Positions 1 to 6,128 of a DNA stretch of 6,128 bases are shown here, in pieces (the first letter of the stretch is position 1; every line of letters begins with the position of its first letter). A program made the translations under genes and the position numbers. The stretch is from an uncultured Eubacteriaceae bacterium (GTDB lineage Bacteria > Bacillota > Clostridia > Lachnospirales > CAG-274): positions 1-6,128 of the forward strand of contig CANOGI010000140.1 of the NCBI GenBank assembly GCA_947565475.1, written 5' to 3'. Under the pieces are notes generated by a model. The model was not told where the DNA came from, did no database searches, and worked only from the letters and a program-made list of their open reading frames with translations.

Positions 1-1983
1 GGAGATGAGACCTCTGAAACTCAAGTACCTGTGAAAGCTCAAATTTCAGCCTATATGACAGACGAGGTTTCATATGAGCTCTCAAACGCTGACGAGGTTA
101 AATATACAAGCTCAAATGAAAAGGTTGCTGTTGTTGACGGTGAGGGAAATGTAAAAGCTGGAGTTGTTGAGGGGGTAGCTACAATTACGGCGAGTGTGAC
201 TATAAACGGGGTTTCTAAGACAGCTGAATTTCCTGTGGTGTGTAAACTTATCGAAAAAGCTACAGATGAGCTTAAAGCGGAATATATATCAAAGCTTGAC
301 GCGGAATATGAGCAATGCGCGCAGGCGGCGTACAGTGAGGAAAACTACGCTATGATTACCGAGATATATAACAACGCTAAAAATGCGATTACGGAGGCTA
401 TAGACGCTCCTACAGTTAACGCTGTTTTTGAGGAAGCTATTAAAAATATAAGGGCTGTTGAGGCTGATAAGCTCTCAAATGCCTATACTATAGCTTCTGA
501 AAATTCCTCATATATTTATGAGAATATAATTGACTACAGTGAAAACGGCATACCTATGTATACGGCGACGGAATCCTCTATAACGGGAACGGTGACGGCG
601 GATAATCCCTGTGAGATAAAACTTTTGGCTTTTAAGAACAGTGTGGCTGTAGATAGCTCAAAGATTAAATGGAAAGTTGAGAAGCTTGGGGAGTACAATC
701 GTGAACCCGCCGAAATAGATTATGATACGGGAGTGCTTAAAGTTAAGGAAAACGGGCTTATTAAAGTTACAGCTATAAATACAGAAGCGCTTGAGAAAGG
801 AAGCTTAATACTGCTTGTAAATATTCAACTTGAGGGAGAGTCAGCGGATGATAACGACGGCGTGGCAAATCTTTCGGACAGTAAATTGGGCGCAAGCGGT
901 TCAAGCGTTGAGGGAGCTCCAAATAACGCTGGTTCGACAAAAACAGCGTGGCTTGAGTTTAAAGGTGTAAAGCTTGAGGGTCTTAAAGAAATTATACTCA
1001 GAAATTCTTATAAAACTGACGGAAGCGCTGATTTGAAAGTGAGTCTCGCAAAAGGCGATTATCTATCTAATCTTATCGCTGACGGTTCGGTTGATTCAAC
1101 CGGCAGTTGGGAAAAGTGGAAAGAAACAACGTTAAACGTTAAACAGGATATTATATCTAATGGGAAAATTGATGAGAATGGATTGTCAACAATATATATT
1201 CAGACAAATGGAGCTAATCTTGATTATATAAGATTTATTTATGAACAGCCCGCTAAATATCCTTATACTTTTAAAGGCGCGGAGAGTGATACGGACGGCT
1301 CTGTAAACGTAACTGTGAGTCATAAGTTGGGAACGGAAAGCGGCATTTTGGTTGGAGCGGTTTTTGGTCCTGATGGAAAGATGACAAAAGCGGCGAAAAC
1401 GGAAATCTTGAACAGCGGAATATATACTCTTTCAGGCGGTTTTGCCGCGAATGATGAGGTGAGTTTATTTGTATGGAATAATTTAGATGAAATGAAACCT
1501 ATTTCTGATATTTCATCTGTAACATATAAAGAACCTGAGCTTGTGGTATATAATTTTTCTGATTCGATGTTTGATAATTACTATGGTGTAAAAAACGGTA
1601 CGGAGAAGCTTCCTCTTCCAGAAGTAAACGGTATGAGAGGTTATGGCAATTGGGTTAAAGCAGGAGGTTCAAGCTATACTTTTAAAGGAAAGGAATATAA
1701 ATTTACAGAGTCTCTTCAGGCGGGAGGCGGAGGAACAGAACAACGATGCGTATATTTTACTCCGAAAAGCAAGTGTAAAGTGACGGTTCTCTTTGATGGA
1801 AACGGAAGCGCGGGGCGAGCTATGTATATTGAACAAAAAGGTACAAAGATTAATACGGGTATGTCAATTCAGACAGGTATAACGGAGTTTAGCGCTGATA
1901 TAACGGATACATCAAATCCTGTATACATATATGGCGGGGGAAGCAATAAACGGCTTTTCGCTGTATTTGTTGAATACAAATAA
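1..1983 (+). CDS. C-terminal part of a large modular secreted carbohydrate-active protein (Big_2, FIVAR-like, CBM6-like, C-terminal beta-sandwich); 5' partial
   Basis: The reading frame is open to base 1. The GTG at 31 lacks a ribosome-binding site and sits in continuous coding sequence, so I treat the gene as truncated by the window edge; 660 codons are visible. Modules in order: a Big_2-like Ig fold at about bp 31-240 (pattern YTSSNEKVAVVD, then G-V-A-T-I-T-A); a helical FIVAR-like module at about 244-474 (YSEENY...IYNNAKNAI...A...FEEAIKNI); a second beta-rich, probably Ig-like domain at about 475-840; a CBM6-like module at about 862-1245 with the terminal strand LDYIRFIYE; a short beta connector at about 1249-1539; and a Gly-rich beta-sandwich at 1540-1980 resembling accessory domains on pectate-lyase-type enzymes. 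The likely role is binding plant polysaccharide outside the cell, with the catalytic domain upstream and unseen. I see no LPXTG motif, SLH repeats or dockerin at the C-terminus. Module names come from pattern recognition; CBM6 and FIVAR are fairly likely, and the last domain is only an analogy. Confidence 0.85.
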   Translation, partial: GDETSETQVPVKAQISAYMTDEVSYELSNADEVKYTSSNEKVAVVDGEGNVKAGVVEGVATITASVTINGVSKTAEFPVVCKLIEKATDELKAEYISKLDAEYEQCAQAAYSEENYAMITEIYNNAKNAITEAIDAPTVNAVFEEAIKNIRAVEADKLSNAYTIASENSSYIYENIIDYSENGIPMYTATESSITGTVTADNPCEIKLLAFKNSVAVDSSKIKWKVEKLGEYNREPAEIDYDTGVLKVKENGLIKVTAINTEALEKGSLILLVNIQLEGESADDNDGVANLSDSKLGASGSSVEGAPNNAGSTKTAWLEFKGVKLEGLKEIILRNSYKTDGSADLKVSLAKGDYLSNLIADGSVDSTGSWEKWKETTLNVKQDIISNGKIDENGLSTIYIQTNGANLDYIRFIYEQPAKYPYTFKGAESDTDGSVNVTVSHKLGTESGILVGAVFGPDGKMTKAAKTEILNSGIYTLSGGFAANDEVSLFVWNNLDEMKPISDISSVTYKEPELVVYNFSDSMFDNYYGVKNGTEKLPLPEVNGMRGYGNWVKAGGSSYTFKGKEYKFTESLQAGGGGTEQRCVYFTPKSKCKVTVLFDGNGSAGRAMYIEQKGTKINTGMSIQTGITEFSADITDTSNPVYIYGGGSNKRLFAVFVEYK

Positions 1984-2010
1984 TTAAATTTCAGGATATT
2001 TATTACAGCT

Positions 2011-2035
2011 ATTATAAAAGAAAGTTTTTTATAAT
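2011..2035 (+). terminator. Weak AT-only hairpin downstream of the modular protein gene
   Basis: A perfect 9-bp inverted repeat, ATTATAAAA at 2011-2019 and TTTTATAAT at 2027-2035, has a 7-nt loop and is followed by a T-rich run (TGTTTATTTTTT). It lies 27 nt after the stop codon at 1981-1983. The stem has no G-C pairs, so it would be a poor terminator and may allow read-through into the dockerin gene. The right arm also contains TATAAT (2030-2035), which could be a -10 box, but no matching -35 is visible. Confidence 0.3.
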
Positions 2036-2078
2036 TGTTTATTTTTTGAAAAAATGTTGAAAGGAATGAGAATGAGTT

Positions 2079-2723
2079 ATGAAACGATTTTTGTGCTTTT
2101 TCGGTATGGTGTTTATTTTAATAGGCTGTTTTTGGTGCATTGCTTTAGCGGGAACGCCCTCCATTGTTTTAAATTCCGCTAAACCGGATGATGAGAGAAG
2201 CTTTGTCAATATAACGGGAACCATATCAGACATAGTTGATGAACAACAGCTTACTTATTTGTTGACAGAAGTTAAAGACGAGAGTTATAATAAAGATAAT
2301 ATTTATTATATTAATCAAAACATATATACAGACCCTGAGGGGGAATTTTCTTTTAAATTAGGTGTGAAAGGTATTTTAGAGGCTGACAAGACTTATATCG
2401 CGAGAATAGGGGGAACTGGAATAGGCGAGCCTGTATCAATTATTGTGGGAACAGACGGGGAAGGCAAAGTTGAGTTTATTCTTGGAGATGTGAATAGCGA
2501 TGGAAAAATAGACGTTAATGACGCCTCTATTGGATTAAAATATCTGCTTGACCCATTGTCTGTTGACAATAAGATTGTTTCAGCTGAGAGATTTGACGAA
2601 AAAATAAGAGTTATGGGAAAAGAAATCTTTACGGCGGAGGACGTGGCTTGTATTTTGCAAAAAGCCTTAAATGAAAACGGGTATACTTTTCCCGCTGAAG
2701 AAAAAGACAATAAAGCTAAATAA
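2079..2723 (+). CDS. Small secreted protein: Ig-like module plus dockerin-type domain
   Basis: This is a 214-aa exported protein. The N-terminus is MKR plus a hydrophobic stretch, with a probable signal peptidase I site after A24 (IALA|G). An internal LIGC at residues 14-17 formally matches a lipobox, but it is followed by Phe-Trp and more hydrophobic residues, so a lipoprotein is less likely. Residues about 27-134 form a beta-rich module (VNITGTI..., then IYYINQNIYTDPEGEFSFKL and TYIARIGGTG) of a kind that often precedes dockerins in Clostridia. From G136 the loop GDVNSDGKIDVND is a canonical dockerin calcium site (D137, N139, D141, D148) followed by a helix (residues 149-157). The second half (about 178-198, FTAEDVACILQKAL) keeps the helix but lacks the Asp/Asn ligands. 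The likely role is anchoring to, or assembling with, a cohesin-bearing or similar surface partner. The upstream AAAGGA at 2060-2065 is 13 nt from ATG, a long spacing that suggests modest translation. The gene ends with tandem TAA TAA. Confidence 0.85.
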   Translation: MKRFLCFFGMVFILIGCFWCIALAGTPSIVLNSAKPDDERSFVNITGTISDIVDEQQLTYLLTEVKDESYNKDNIYYINQNIYTDPEGEFSFKLGVKGILEADKTYIARIGGTGIGEPVSIIVGTDGEGKVEFILGDVNSDGKIDVNDASIGLKYLLDPLSVDNKIVSAERFDEKIRVMGKEIFTAEDVACILQKALNENGYTFPAEEKDNKAK

Positions 2724-2769
2724 TAAAGCGGGTCTTTGCGTGAGTAATATTTAAACGGGGGTTAAGATT

Positions 2770-3705
2770 ATGAGAAAAGAAATATTGGCTGTTGTAGTTG
2801 CGTTATCTATATTTGGAGTAAGTATAGAGAACAATGTTTTTGCCAAGGAAGTTGCCGTAAATATGAAAAATCCTGAAAATATTAACGCTTTGAGAAATTT
2901 TATCTCGCTAAATCAAAATAATGGTGATTTTTTGAAAGCTGAGATTAAAAATATAAAATTGGAAATTTCTTCTGATGGTATTATTAAGCGTTCGATGAAT
3001 GGAAGTGTTTCTACCATTAATTATAATAGCCAGTATGGAAGCGACTGTAAATTCTTGAAGTTATTTAATTGGAACGGCTATTTCGCCGCTTTGATTTACG
3101 ATAATATCTCTGGAGAAAAACAAGTTATTATAAGCGGGCTTGGTTTTATTTGGCAACCTGTTGAATATGATTATTTCGCCGAGAGCGATATTAATTATGT
3201 TTACGGTACAAAATATAAAGTAAACGATATTGACGTTTACGGGGACCAGCTTTATTTGGCCTGTGATGACGGTATTGTTATTGTAATTACCCCTTGCGTT
3301 AAATGTTATAAATTAAAAAAATTTTCGGATAATGATATAAAGACTATTTCTTTTCAAGGCGATACTGTCAAATTAAACGAAAACACACAATTGGCGTTTG
3401 AAATACCAATAAGTGATATAAGACAAAATAATATTTCTGTTGAGGAAGCTTTTAATATGAAAAGTTCAGGCGCTTTGTTTATTGATGTAAGAGATGAAAA
3501 TGAGTTTAATCAATATCATTATAATGATTCAATAAATATACCTGTTTCCAGAATTTTAGAAATTTTAAAATATGACAGAAACGCTGTTTTAATATTTTTC
3601 TGCAAGAGCGGGGGAAGAGCGGGAAAGGCATTGTCAGAAGCTCAAAAAATGGGTTTCGTGAATGTTTATAACGTTGGAAGCGTTGATAAACTTATAGAAT
3701 ATTAA
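2770..3705 (+). CDS. Exported rhodanese-domain protein with N-terminal propeller-like beta domain
   Basis: This is a 311-aa protein with a signal peptide (MRKE, hydrophobic core at residues 5-19, likely cleavage after A25 in NVFA|K). Residues about 35-215 are beta-rich with strand-turn-strand units such as DIDVYGDQLYLACDDG, reminiscent of propeller blades; I cannot assign this to a named family. A CxxC pair lies at C176/C179 (PCVKCYK), with further cysteines at C93 and C165. Residues about 218-311 form a single rhodanese domain: the FIDVRDENEF motif (I238-D242), the HYNDSINIP segment, and the active-site loop C278-K-S-G-G-R283, matching CxxGxR with catalytic Cys278. Family members move sulfane sulfur or act in thiol redox chemistry; most are cytoplasmic, so the signal peptide is notable. 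The start is supported by CGGGGGT at 2756-2762, 7 nt before ATG. The 46-bp gap after the dockerin gene shows no terminator, so the two are probably co-transcribed. The physiological substrate is unknown. Confidence 0.87.
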   Translation: MRKEILAVVVALSIFGVSIENNVFAKEVAVNMKNPENINALRNFISLNQNNGDFLKAEIKNIKLEISSDGIIKRSMNGSVSTINYNSQYGSDCKFLKLFNWNGYFAALIYDNISGEKQVIISGLGFIWQPVEYDYFAESDINYVYGTKYKVNDIDVYGDQLYLACDDGIVIVITPCVKCYKLKKFSDNDIKTISFQGDTVKLNENTQLAFEIPISDIRQNNISVEEAFNMKSSGALFIDVRDENEFNQYHYNDSINIPVSRILEILKYDRNAVLIFFCKSGGRAGKALSEAQKMGFVNVYNVGSVDKLIEY

Positions 3706-3709
3706 AACC

Positions 3710-3752
3710 AAAAACACTCTTTAAAAATAAAAAATTTAAGGAGTGTTTTTTT
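3710..3752 (+). terminator. Intrinsic terminator after the rhodanese gene
   Basis: A 16-nt arm at 3710-3725 (AAAAACACTCTTTAAA) pairs with 3735-3750 (TTTAAGGAGTGTTTTT) through one T-G wobble, with a 9-nt A-rich loop. The right arm ends in a run of T through 3752. It begins 4 nt after the stop codon at 3703-3705. The CACTC/GAGTG core gives the only strong pairs. This marks the end of the upstream transcription unit. Confidence 0.88.
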
Positions 3753-3902
3753 ATGAGTTAAAAAATAAATAAGTTGGGGAACAAAAAATAATTTTAATTT
3801 TTTATAATGTCTTATCTTGTTTCTCAAGATTATTGACTATGTTAAAAAACTTAGAGTTTACAGACTTTTTACAAATTATCAATTATTAAAAAATACCAAC
3901 AT

Positions 3903-3939
3903 TAATTGACAATTTATTTTAACTATAGTATAATTGACA
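3903..3939 (+). repeat. 9-bp direct repeat bracketing the promoter
   Basis: TAATTGACA occurs at 3903-3911, overlapping the -35 box, and at 3931-3939, overlapping the end of the -10 box and reaching just short of the start point. The copies are 28 bp apart start to start. The arrangement fits a two-site repressor operator, but the sequence is AT-rich and each copy contains the -35 hexamer, so chance duplication is possible. Confidence 0.4.
3906..3934 (+). promoter_or_regulatory. Consensus sigma-A promoter for the lipoprotein operon
   Basis: TTGACA at 3906-3911 and TATAAT at 3929-3934 are exact consensus hexamers separated by exactly 17 bp. The predicted transcription start is near 3941, giving a leader of about 130 nt before the ATG at 4073. 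Such a perfect promoter is likely strong, so any control would come from a repressor or from the leader. Confidence 0.85.
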
Positions 3940-3961
3940 TAGATATTTACTGATTAAAAAA

Positions 3962-3987
3962 CTGTCATAAAGTGTACTTTATGGCAG
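3962..3987 (+). promoter_or_regulatory. Leader hairpin in the 5' UTR of the lipoprotein operon
   Basis: CTGTCATAAAG at 3962-3972 pairs with CTTTATGGCAG at 3977-3987, giving 11 base pairs including one G-T(U) wobble and a TGTA tetraloop. It lies about 20 nt after the predicted transcription start. The sequence after it (AATTTAATTTTATT) is T-rich but broken by A, so it could be a weak attenuator, an mRNA-stabilising 5' hairpin, or an operator read as DNA. Its function is unassigned. Confidence 0.6.
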
Positions 3988-4060
3988 AATTTAATTTTAT
4001 TATCCTTAGAAAGAGAGGTATATGTAGTTTAATTATTTTAAGCGATATATTGTTTTTTAC

Positions 4061-4066
4061 AGGAGG
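4061..4066 (+). promoter_or_regulatory. Strong ribosome-binding site of the lipoprotein gene
   Basis: AGGAGG, followed by GACTAT, lies 6 nt before the ATG at 4073. It fixes the start codon and is clearly stronger than the sites used by the dockerin and rhodanese genes upstream. Confidence 0.9.
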
Positions 4067-4072
4067 GACTAT

Positions 4073-5614
4073 ATGTTAAAAAAGATTGTGAAAAAAACAG
4101 TATTGGCGGCGCTTGCTATAGTTTTTGTAACGGGCTGTTCTTCCAGGGTTGAGGATTATGATAATAAAAATATCAATTTGGTGGCGGAAGAACTTACTTT
4201 TGATGAAAGTATAAATTTTTATATGGATACAAACGAGAGTCTGAAAGAATACATAAGTGACGCGAATTTTAAAAATATTGTATATGCCGCATATAGTACG
4301 GCAAATGAGCTTAGTACAAATAATTCATTGAATTTTGCGATACATTCTGTAAAAGATAAAGTGGAAGAGCTTGACGGGGATTTTTTTGTAAGAAAAATAA
4401 TTAATGAGAAGAGCTATTCTGGCAAATCCAACAGTATTGTTAAAGATGTTTTAGAAAATACAAAGGAAAATGAGTTTAGCGTTATTGTCACTGATTTTAC
4501 AACACAACTTGGCGATTATACCTCTATGGTCTCAGCTATTACCGGTGTTTTAGCTAAAAATCAAGCGGTAGCTATTATCGGTGTCGATACAGATGTAAGG
4601 CCTTTTTTTATAGTGGTTGTCGGCTCCAATAAAAAAACATCGGAATTTATATCTAATTTTAAACAAAATCCTAATGTCGAGGCTTATGAAAATTCTGAGG
4701 GAGGGCAGACAGACGGAGGACTTCAGTTAGATATAGTCAGAAATATTAATTATCAGATTTTTGCTAATGACAACGGTATAATGGGCATTAATTATAAAGG
4801 CATCAAGCCTATTGAGAATGGAACTTATTATTTATACGAGTATAAAGAGGAAAAAACGCCGGACGGTACAGTTAAGCAAATTCCGTCATTTACTGTCACG
4901 GATGAGACGGAGGGAAGTTTTTCTGAGATAAATAATGATTATTACTCAAAAGATTTATATAAGTACATAGAGGGTACTGTTAATTTCGCCGATGTAGGCG
5001 GGGCTTCCGTAACAAACAGATATGTTCAGGTTATGCCGCCTAAAAGCGATGACGGTGAAAAGCCAAAAGAGGAAGCGAAAACTATTACCGTAAATGATAT
5101 AAGCTATATCGCTATGAGGTCACTTGTTTCAGACGGAGAAAAAACACTCGCTGGAAAATTTAAACTTGACGTGCCTTTTAATATAATTGATGAGGTTAAG
5201 TTAAGTTCTTTAGACTGTGAGCTTGAGACCAAAATGTATATTCCAAAAGACGGTCAGCTGGTGGAATATGGAGGGAACGCCGAGGATTTTATTAAGGTAC
5301 AGATTGCCGAGGGGGATGAAAACCAAGGCAAATGGAGGGTTGACGATGAAAACAACTCTATGCTTTTTAATTTTATGATGGATAACGCGGCGGAATTTCC
5401 TAAATCAGAGGGAAATTTCTTTAAACTTGACATTAATATAAAACAATTTATGTCGAAAGAGAATATGCCCAAGTGGGTTAAAGAATGGTCACGAACAAAT
5501 AAAATCTCAAATTTAGATACGTTATTTAATTCCATTTACGGTTATCAGATTAATAAAAATGTCACTCAAAACGCATTTTCGGTTTATGTGGGAAAGGCGA
5601 GCGACACGGAATAA
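4073..5614 (+). CDS. Lipoprotein with a VWA-like N-terminal domain, function unknown
   Basis: This 513-aa protein has a type II signal peptide: MLKKIVKK, a hydrophobic core, then the lipobox V19-T-G-C22, so mature Cys22 should be lipidated and anchored on the outer face of the membrane. The domain at about residues 45-205 looks like a von Willebrand A fold. The first strand, INFYMDTNES, places D52-T-N54-E-S56 where the MIDAS motif DxSxS would be. A later strand, FSVIVTDFTTQ, puts D141 where a TDG motif is expected. The Ser-to-Asn change and missing Gly imply altered or lost metal binding. A beta-rich middle (about 215-320), a charged Pro/Lys linker (about 322-336) and a C-terminal domain (about 337-510, with MPKWVKEWS at 465-473) follow. 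I recognise no named family for these. The gene has its own consensus promoter and is the first gene of an operon with the membrane protein 18 bp downstream. A scaffolding or sensing role at the envelope is inference; the VWA call is from motif positions only. Confidence 0.85.
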   Translation: MLKKIVKKTVLAALAIVFVTGCSSRVEDYDNKNINLVAEELTFDESINFYMDTNESLKEYISDANFKNIVYAAYSTANELSTNNSLNFAIHSVKDKVEELDGDFFVRKIINEKSYSGKSNSIVKDVLENTKENEFSVIVTDFTTQLGDYTSMVSAITGVLAKNQAVAIIGVDTDVRPFFIVVVGSNKKTSEFISNFKQNPNVEAYENSEGGQTDGGLQLDIVRNINYQIFANDNGIMGINYKGIKPIENGTYYLYEYKEEKTPDGTVKQIPSFTVTDETEGSFSEINNDYYSKDLYKYIEGTVNFADVGGASVTNRYVQVMPPKSDDGEKPKEEAKTITVNDISYIAMRSLVSDGEKTLAGKFKLDVPFNIIDEVKLSSLDCELETKMYIPKDGQLVEYGGNAEDFIKVQIAEGDENQGKWRVDDENNSMLFNFMMDNAAEFPKSEGNFFKLDINIKQFMSKENMPKWVKEWSRTNKISNLDTLFNSIYGYQINKNVTQNAFSVYVGKASDTE

Positions 5615-5632
5615 CTTTTAGGAGGAATTGTT

Positions 5633-6097
5633 ATGGGTAAAGGAAAAAATCCTTGGTCGAGTTCATTGACAGGATTGGTTGTTTCTCTTATCACAGCTAT
5701 ATGTTTTTTGATTATAGGCTTTCTTGTTTCTTTGTATTTCTCAGGAGCGTCTTATCCTGAGGACTTATTATATACGCCTCAGGATTGGGGAAATTCTTTT
5801 TTTAATTGGTTTTTTTGGGGAACGATTGCATCTTTTGTATTTAACTTTATTATAATGATATTTTCTATGTACTGCGGAGCTTTTTTTCGCTCAAGCGTAG
5901 CGTGGATTATATACTTATTTTTAGCGATTATTATAGGCGCTGTTCTCTCGATTTTATTTTTGAGAGTCAATCCGGAGGACACTTCCTGTTCAACTATTTC
6001 TTTTATTTTATTTATAGTTGAACAGATAGCGGAGTTTATTCTCTCCACTGTTTTTTGCTCAAAAATTTGGCGTTCGGATTTTGTTCCTTTCTGCTGA
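5633..6097 (+). CDS. Four-helix integral membrane protein of unknown function
   Basis: This 154-aa hydrophobic protein has predicted transmembrane helices at about residues 12-36, 58-80, 87-110 and 120-143. The short N-terminus (MGKGKN) and the C-terminal KIWR segment are basic, suggesting both ends are cytoplasmic. The loop between helices 1 and 2 (about 37-57, SYPEDLLYTPQDW) is acidic and aromatic and would face outside. There is no catalytic motif, no signal peptide beyond helix 1, and no recognisable transporter signature. AGGAGG at 5620-5625 lies 7 nt before the ATG, and the gap from the lipoprotein stop is only 18 bp with no terminator, so the two are almost certainly co-transcribed. 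No terminator is seen in the 31 bases after the stop at 6095-6097, so the operon may continue. It could be a membrane partner for the lipoprotein; that is inferred from adjacency only. Confidence 0.82.
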   Translation: MGKGKNPWSSSLTGLVVSLITAICFLIIGFLVSLYFSGASYPEDLLYTPQDWGNSFFNWFFWGTIASFVFNFIIMIFSMYCGAFFRSSVAWIIYLFLAIIIGAVLSILFLRVNPEDTSCSTISFILFIVEQIAEFILSTVFCSKIWRSDFVPFC

Positions 6098-6128
6098 CTT
6101 TTGTATTTTGGAAAGCTTGGATACGGTG

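Larger units (their letters stand above)
3753..4072 (+). other. AT-rich intergenic region without a convincing gene
   Basis: This stretch lies between the terminator and the lipoprotein start. Positions 3753-3900 are very AT-rich and hold only very short open frames, plus a 6-bp inverted repeat (ATCTTG at 3814-3819, CAAGAT at 3825-3830) of doubtful meaning. The right half holds the promoter, a direct repeat, a leader hairpin and the ribosome-binding site, listed separately. A 32-codon ATG frame at 3981-4079 overlaps the lipoprotein start but has no ribosome-binding site, so I do not call it a gene. I see no tRNA, recognisable riboswitch or insertion-sequence ends. Confidence 0.7.

Noticed and set aside
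31..33. GTG as the start codon of the first gene
   Set aside because: The frame is open upstream to base 1, there is no ribosome-binding site before it and no signal peptide after it, and it lies at the start of an Ig-like domain, so the true start is outside the window.
2030..2035. TATAAT as a promoter for the dockerin gene
   Set aside because: No acceptable -35 hexamer lies 16-18 bp upstream (AGCTAT at 17 bp), and the sequence is the arm of an AT-only inverted repeat.
2092..2131. Lipobox LIGC in the dockerin protein, making it a lipoprotein
   Set aside because: The cysteine is followed by a further hydrophobic stretch and a good signal peptidase I site (ALA|G), which fits a secreted protein better; kept as an alternative only.
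2039..2233. Minus-strand open frames opposite the dockerin, lipoprotein and membrane protein genes
   Set aside because: They lie opposite well-supported + strand genes, lack ribosome-binding sites and encode no recognisable domains.
3803..3808. TATAAT in the intergenic region as a second promoter
   Set aside because: There is no -35 box at suitable spacing; the nearest candidate, TTGGGG, is 23 bp away.
3814..3830. Short inverted repeat ATCTTG/CAAGAT as an operator or terminator
   Set aside because: It has only 6 bp of pairing in AT-rich DNA, no T-run and no adjacent promoter, so it is likely chance.

Overview
The window looks like chromosomal DNA from a low-GC, Gram-positive gut-type Clostridia bacterium. 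Codons are A/T-rich, intergenic DNA is very AT-rich, and there are AGGAGG ribosome-binding sites, a consensus sigma-A promoter and a U-tailed terminator. The secreted proteins carry dockerin, Big_2, FIVAR and CBM6-like modules typical of polysaccharide-degrading Clostridia. The taxonomic placement is inferred from style, not from a marker gene. All five protein-coding genes are on the + strand and all encode exported, lipid-anchored or membrane proteins.

Region 1 (1-3752) is a cell-surface or secreted cluster. It opens inside a large modular protein (1-1983). Only its accessory C-terminal part is visible: Ig-like fold, three-helix FIVAR-like module, second beta domain, CBM6-like module, connector, and a C-terminal beta-sandwich like those seen on pectin-active enzymes. 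Any catalytic domain lies upstream of the window. Next is a small secreted protein (2079-2723) with an Ig-like module and a dockerin whose first calcium loop is canonical and whose second is degenerate. Then comes an exported protein (2770-3705) with a propeller-like beta domain fused to a C-terminal rhodanese domain with an intact CxxGxR active-site loop. A strong intrinsic terminator at 3710-3752 closes the cluster.

Region 2 (3753-4072) has no convincing gene. It holds a textbook promoter (TTGACA, 17-bp spacer, TATAAT at 3906-3934), a 9-bp direct repeat bracketing that promoter, and an untranslated leader of about 130 nt with an 11-bp hairpin.

Region 3 (4073-6128) starts a second operon. 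It encodes a lipoprotein whose N-terminal domain looks like a von Willebrand A fold with an altered metal site. After 18 bp it is followed by a four-helix membrane protein. The operon probably continues beyond the right edge. Its function is unknown. An envelope-located VWA-like lipoprotein paired with a small polytopic membrane protein is the least conventional part of the window and the best candidate for an undescribed system, but the partner genes needed to define it are not visible.
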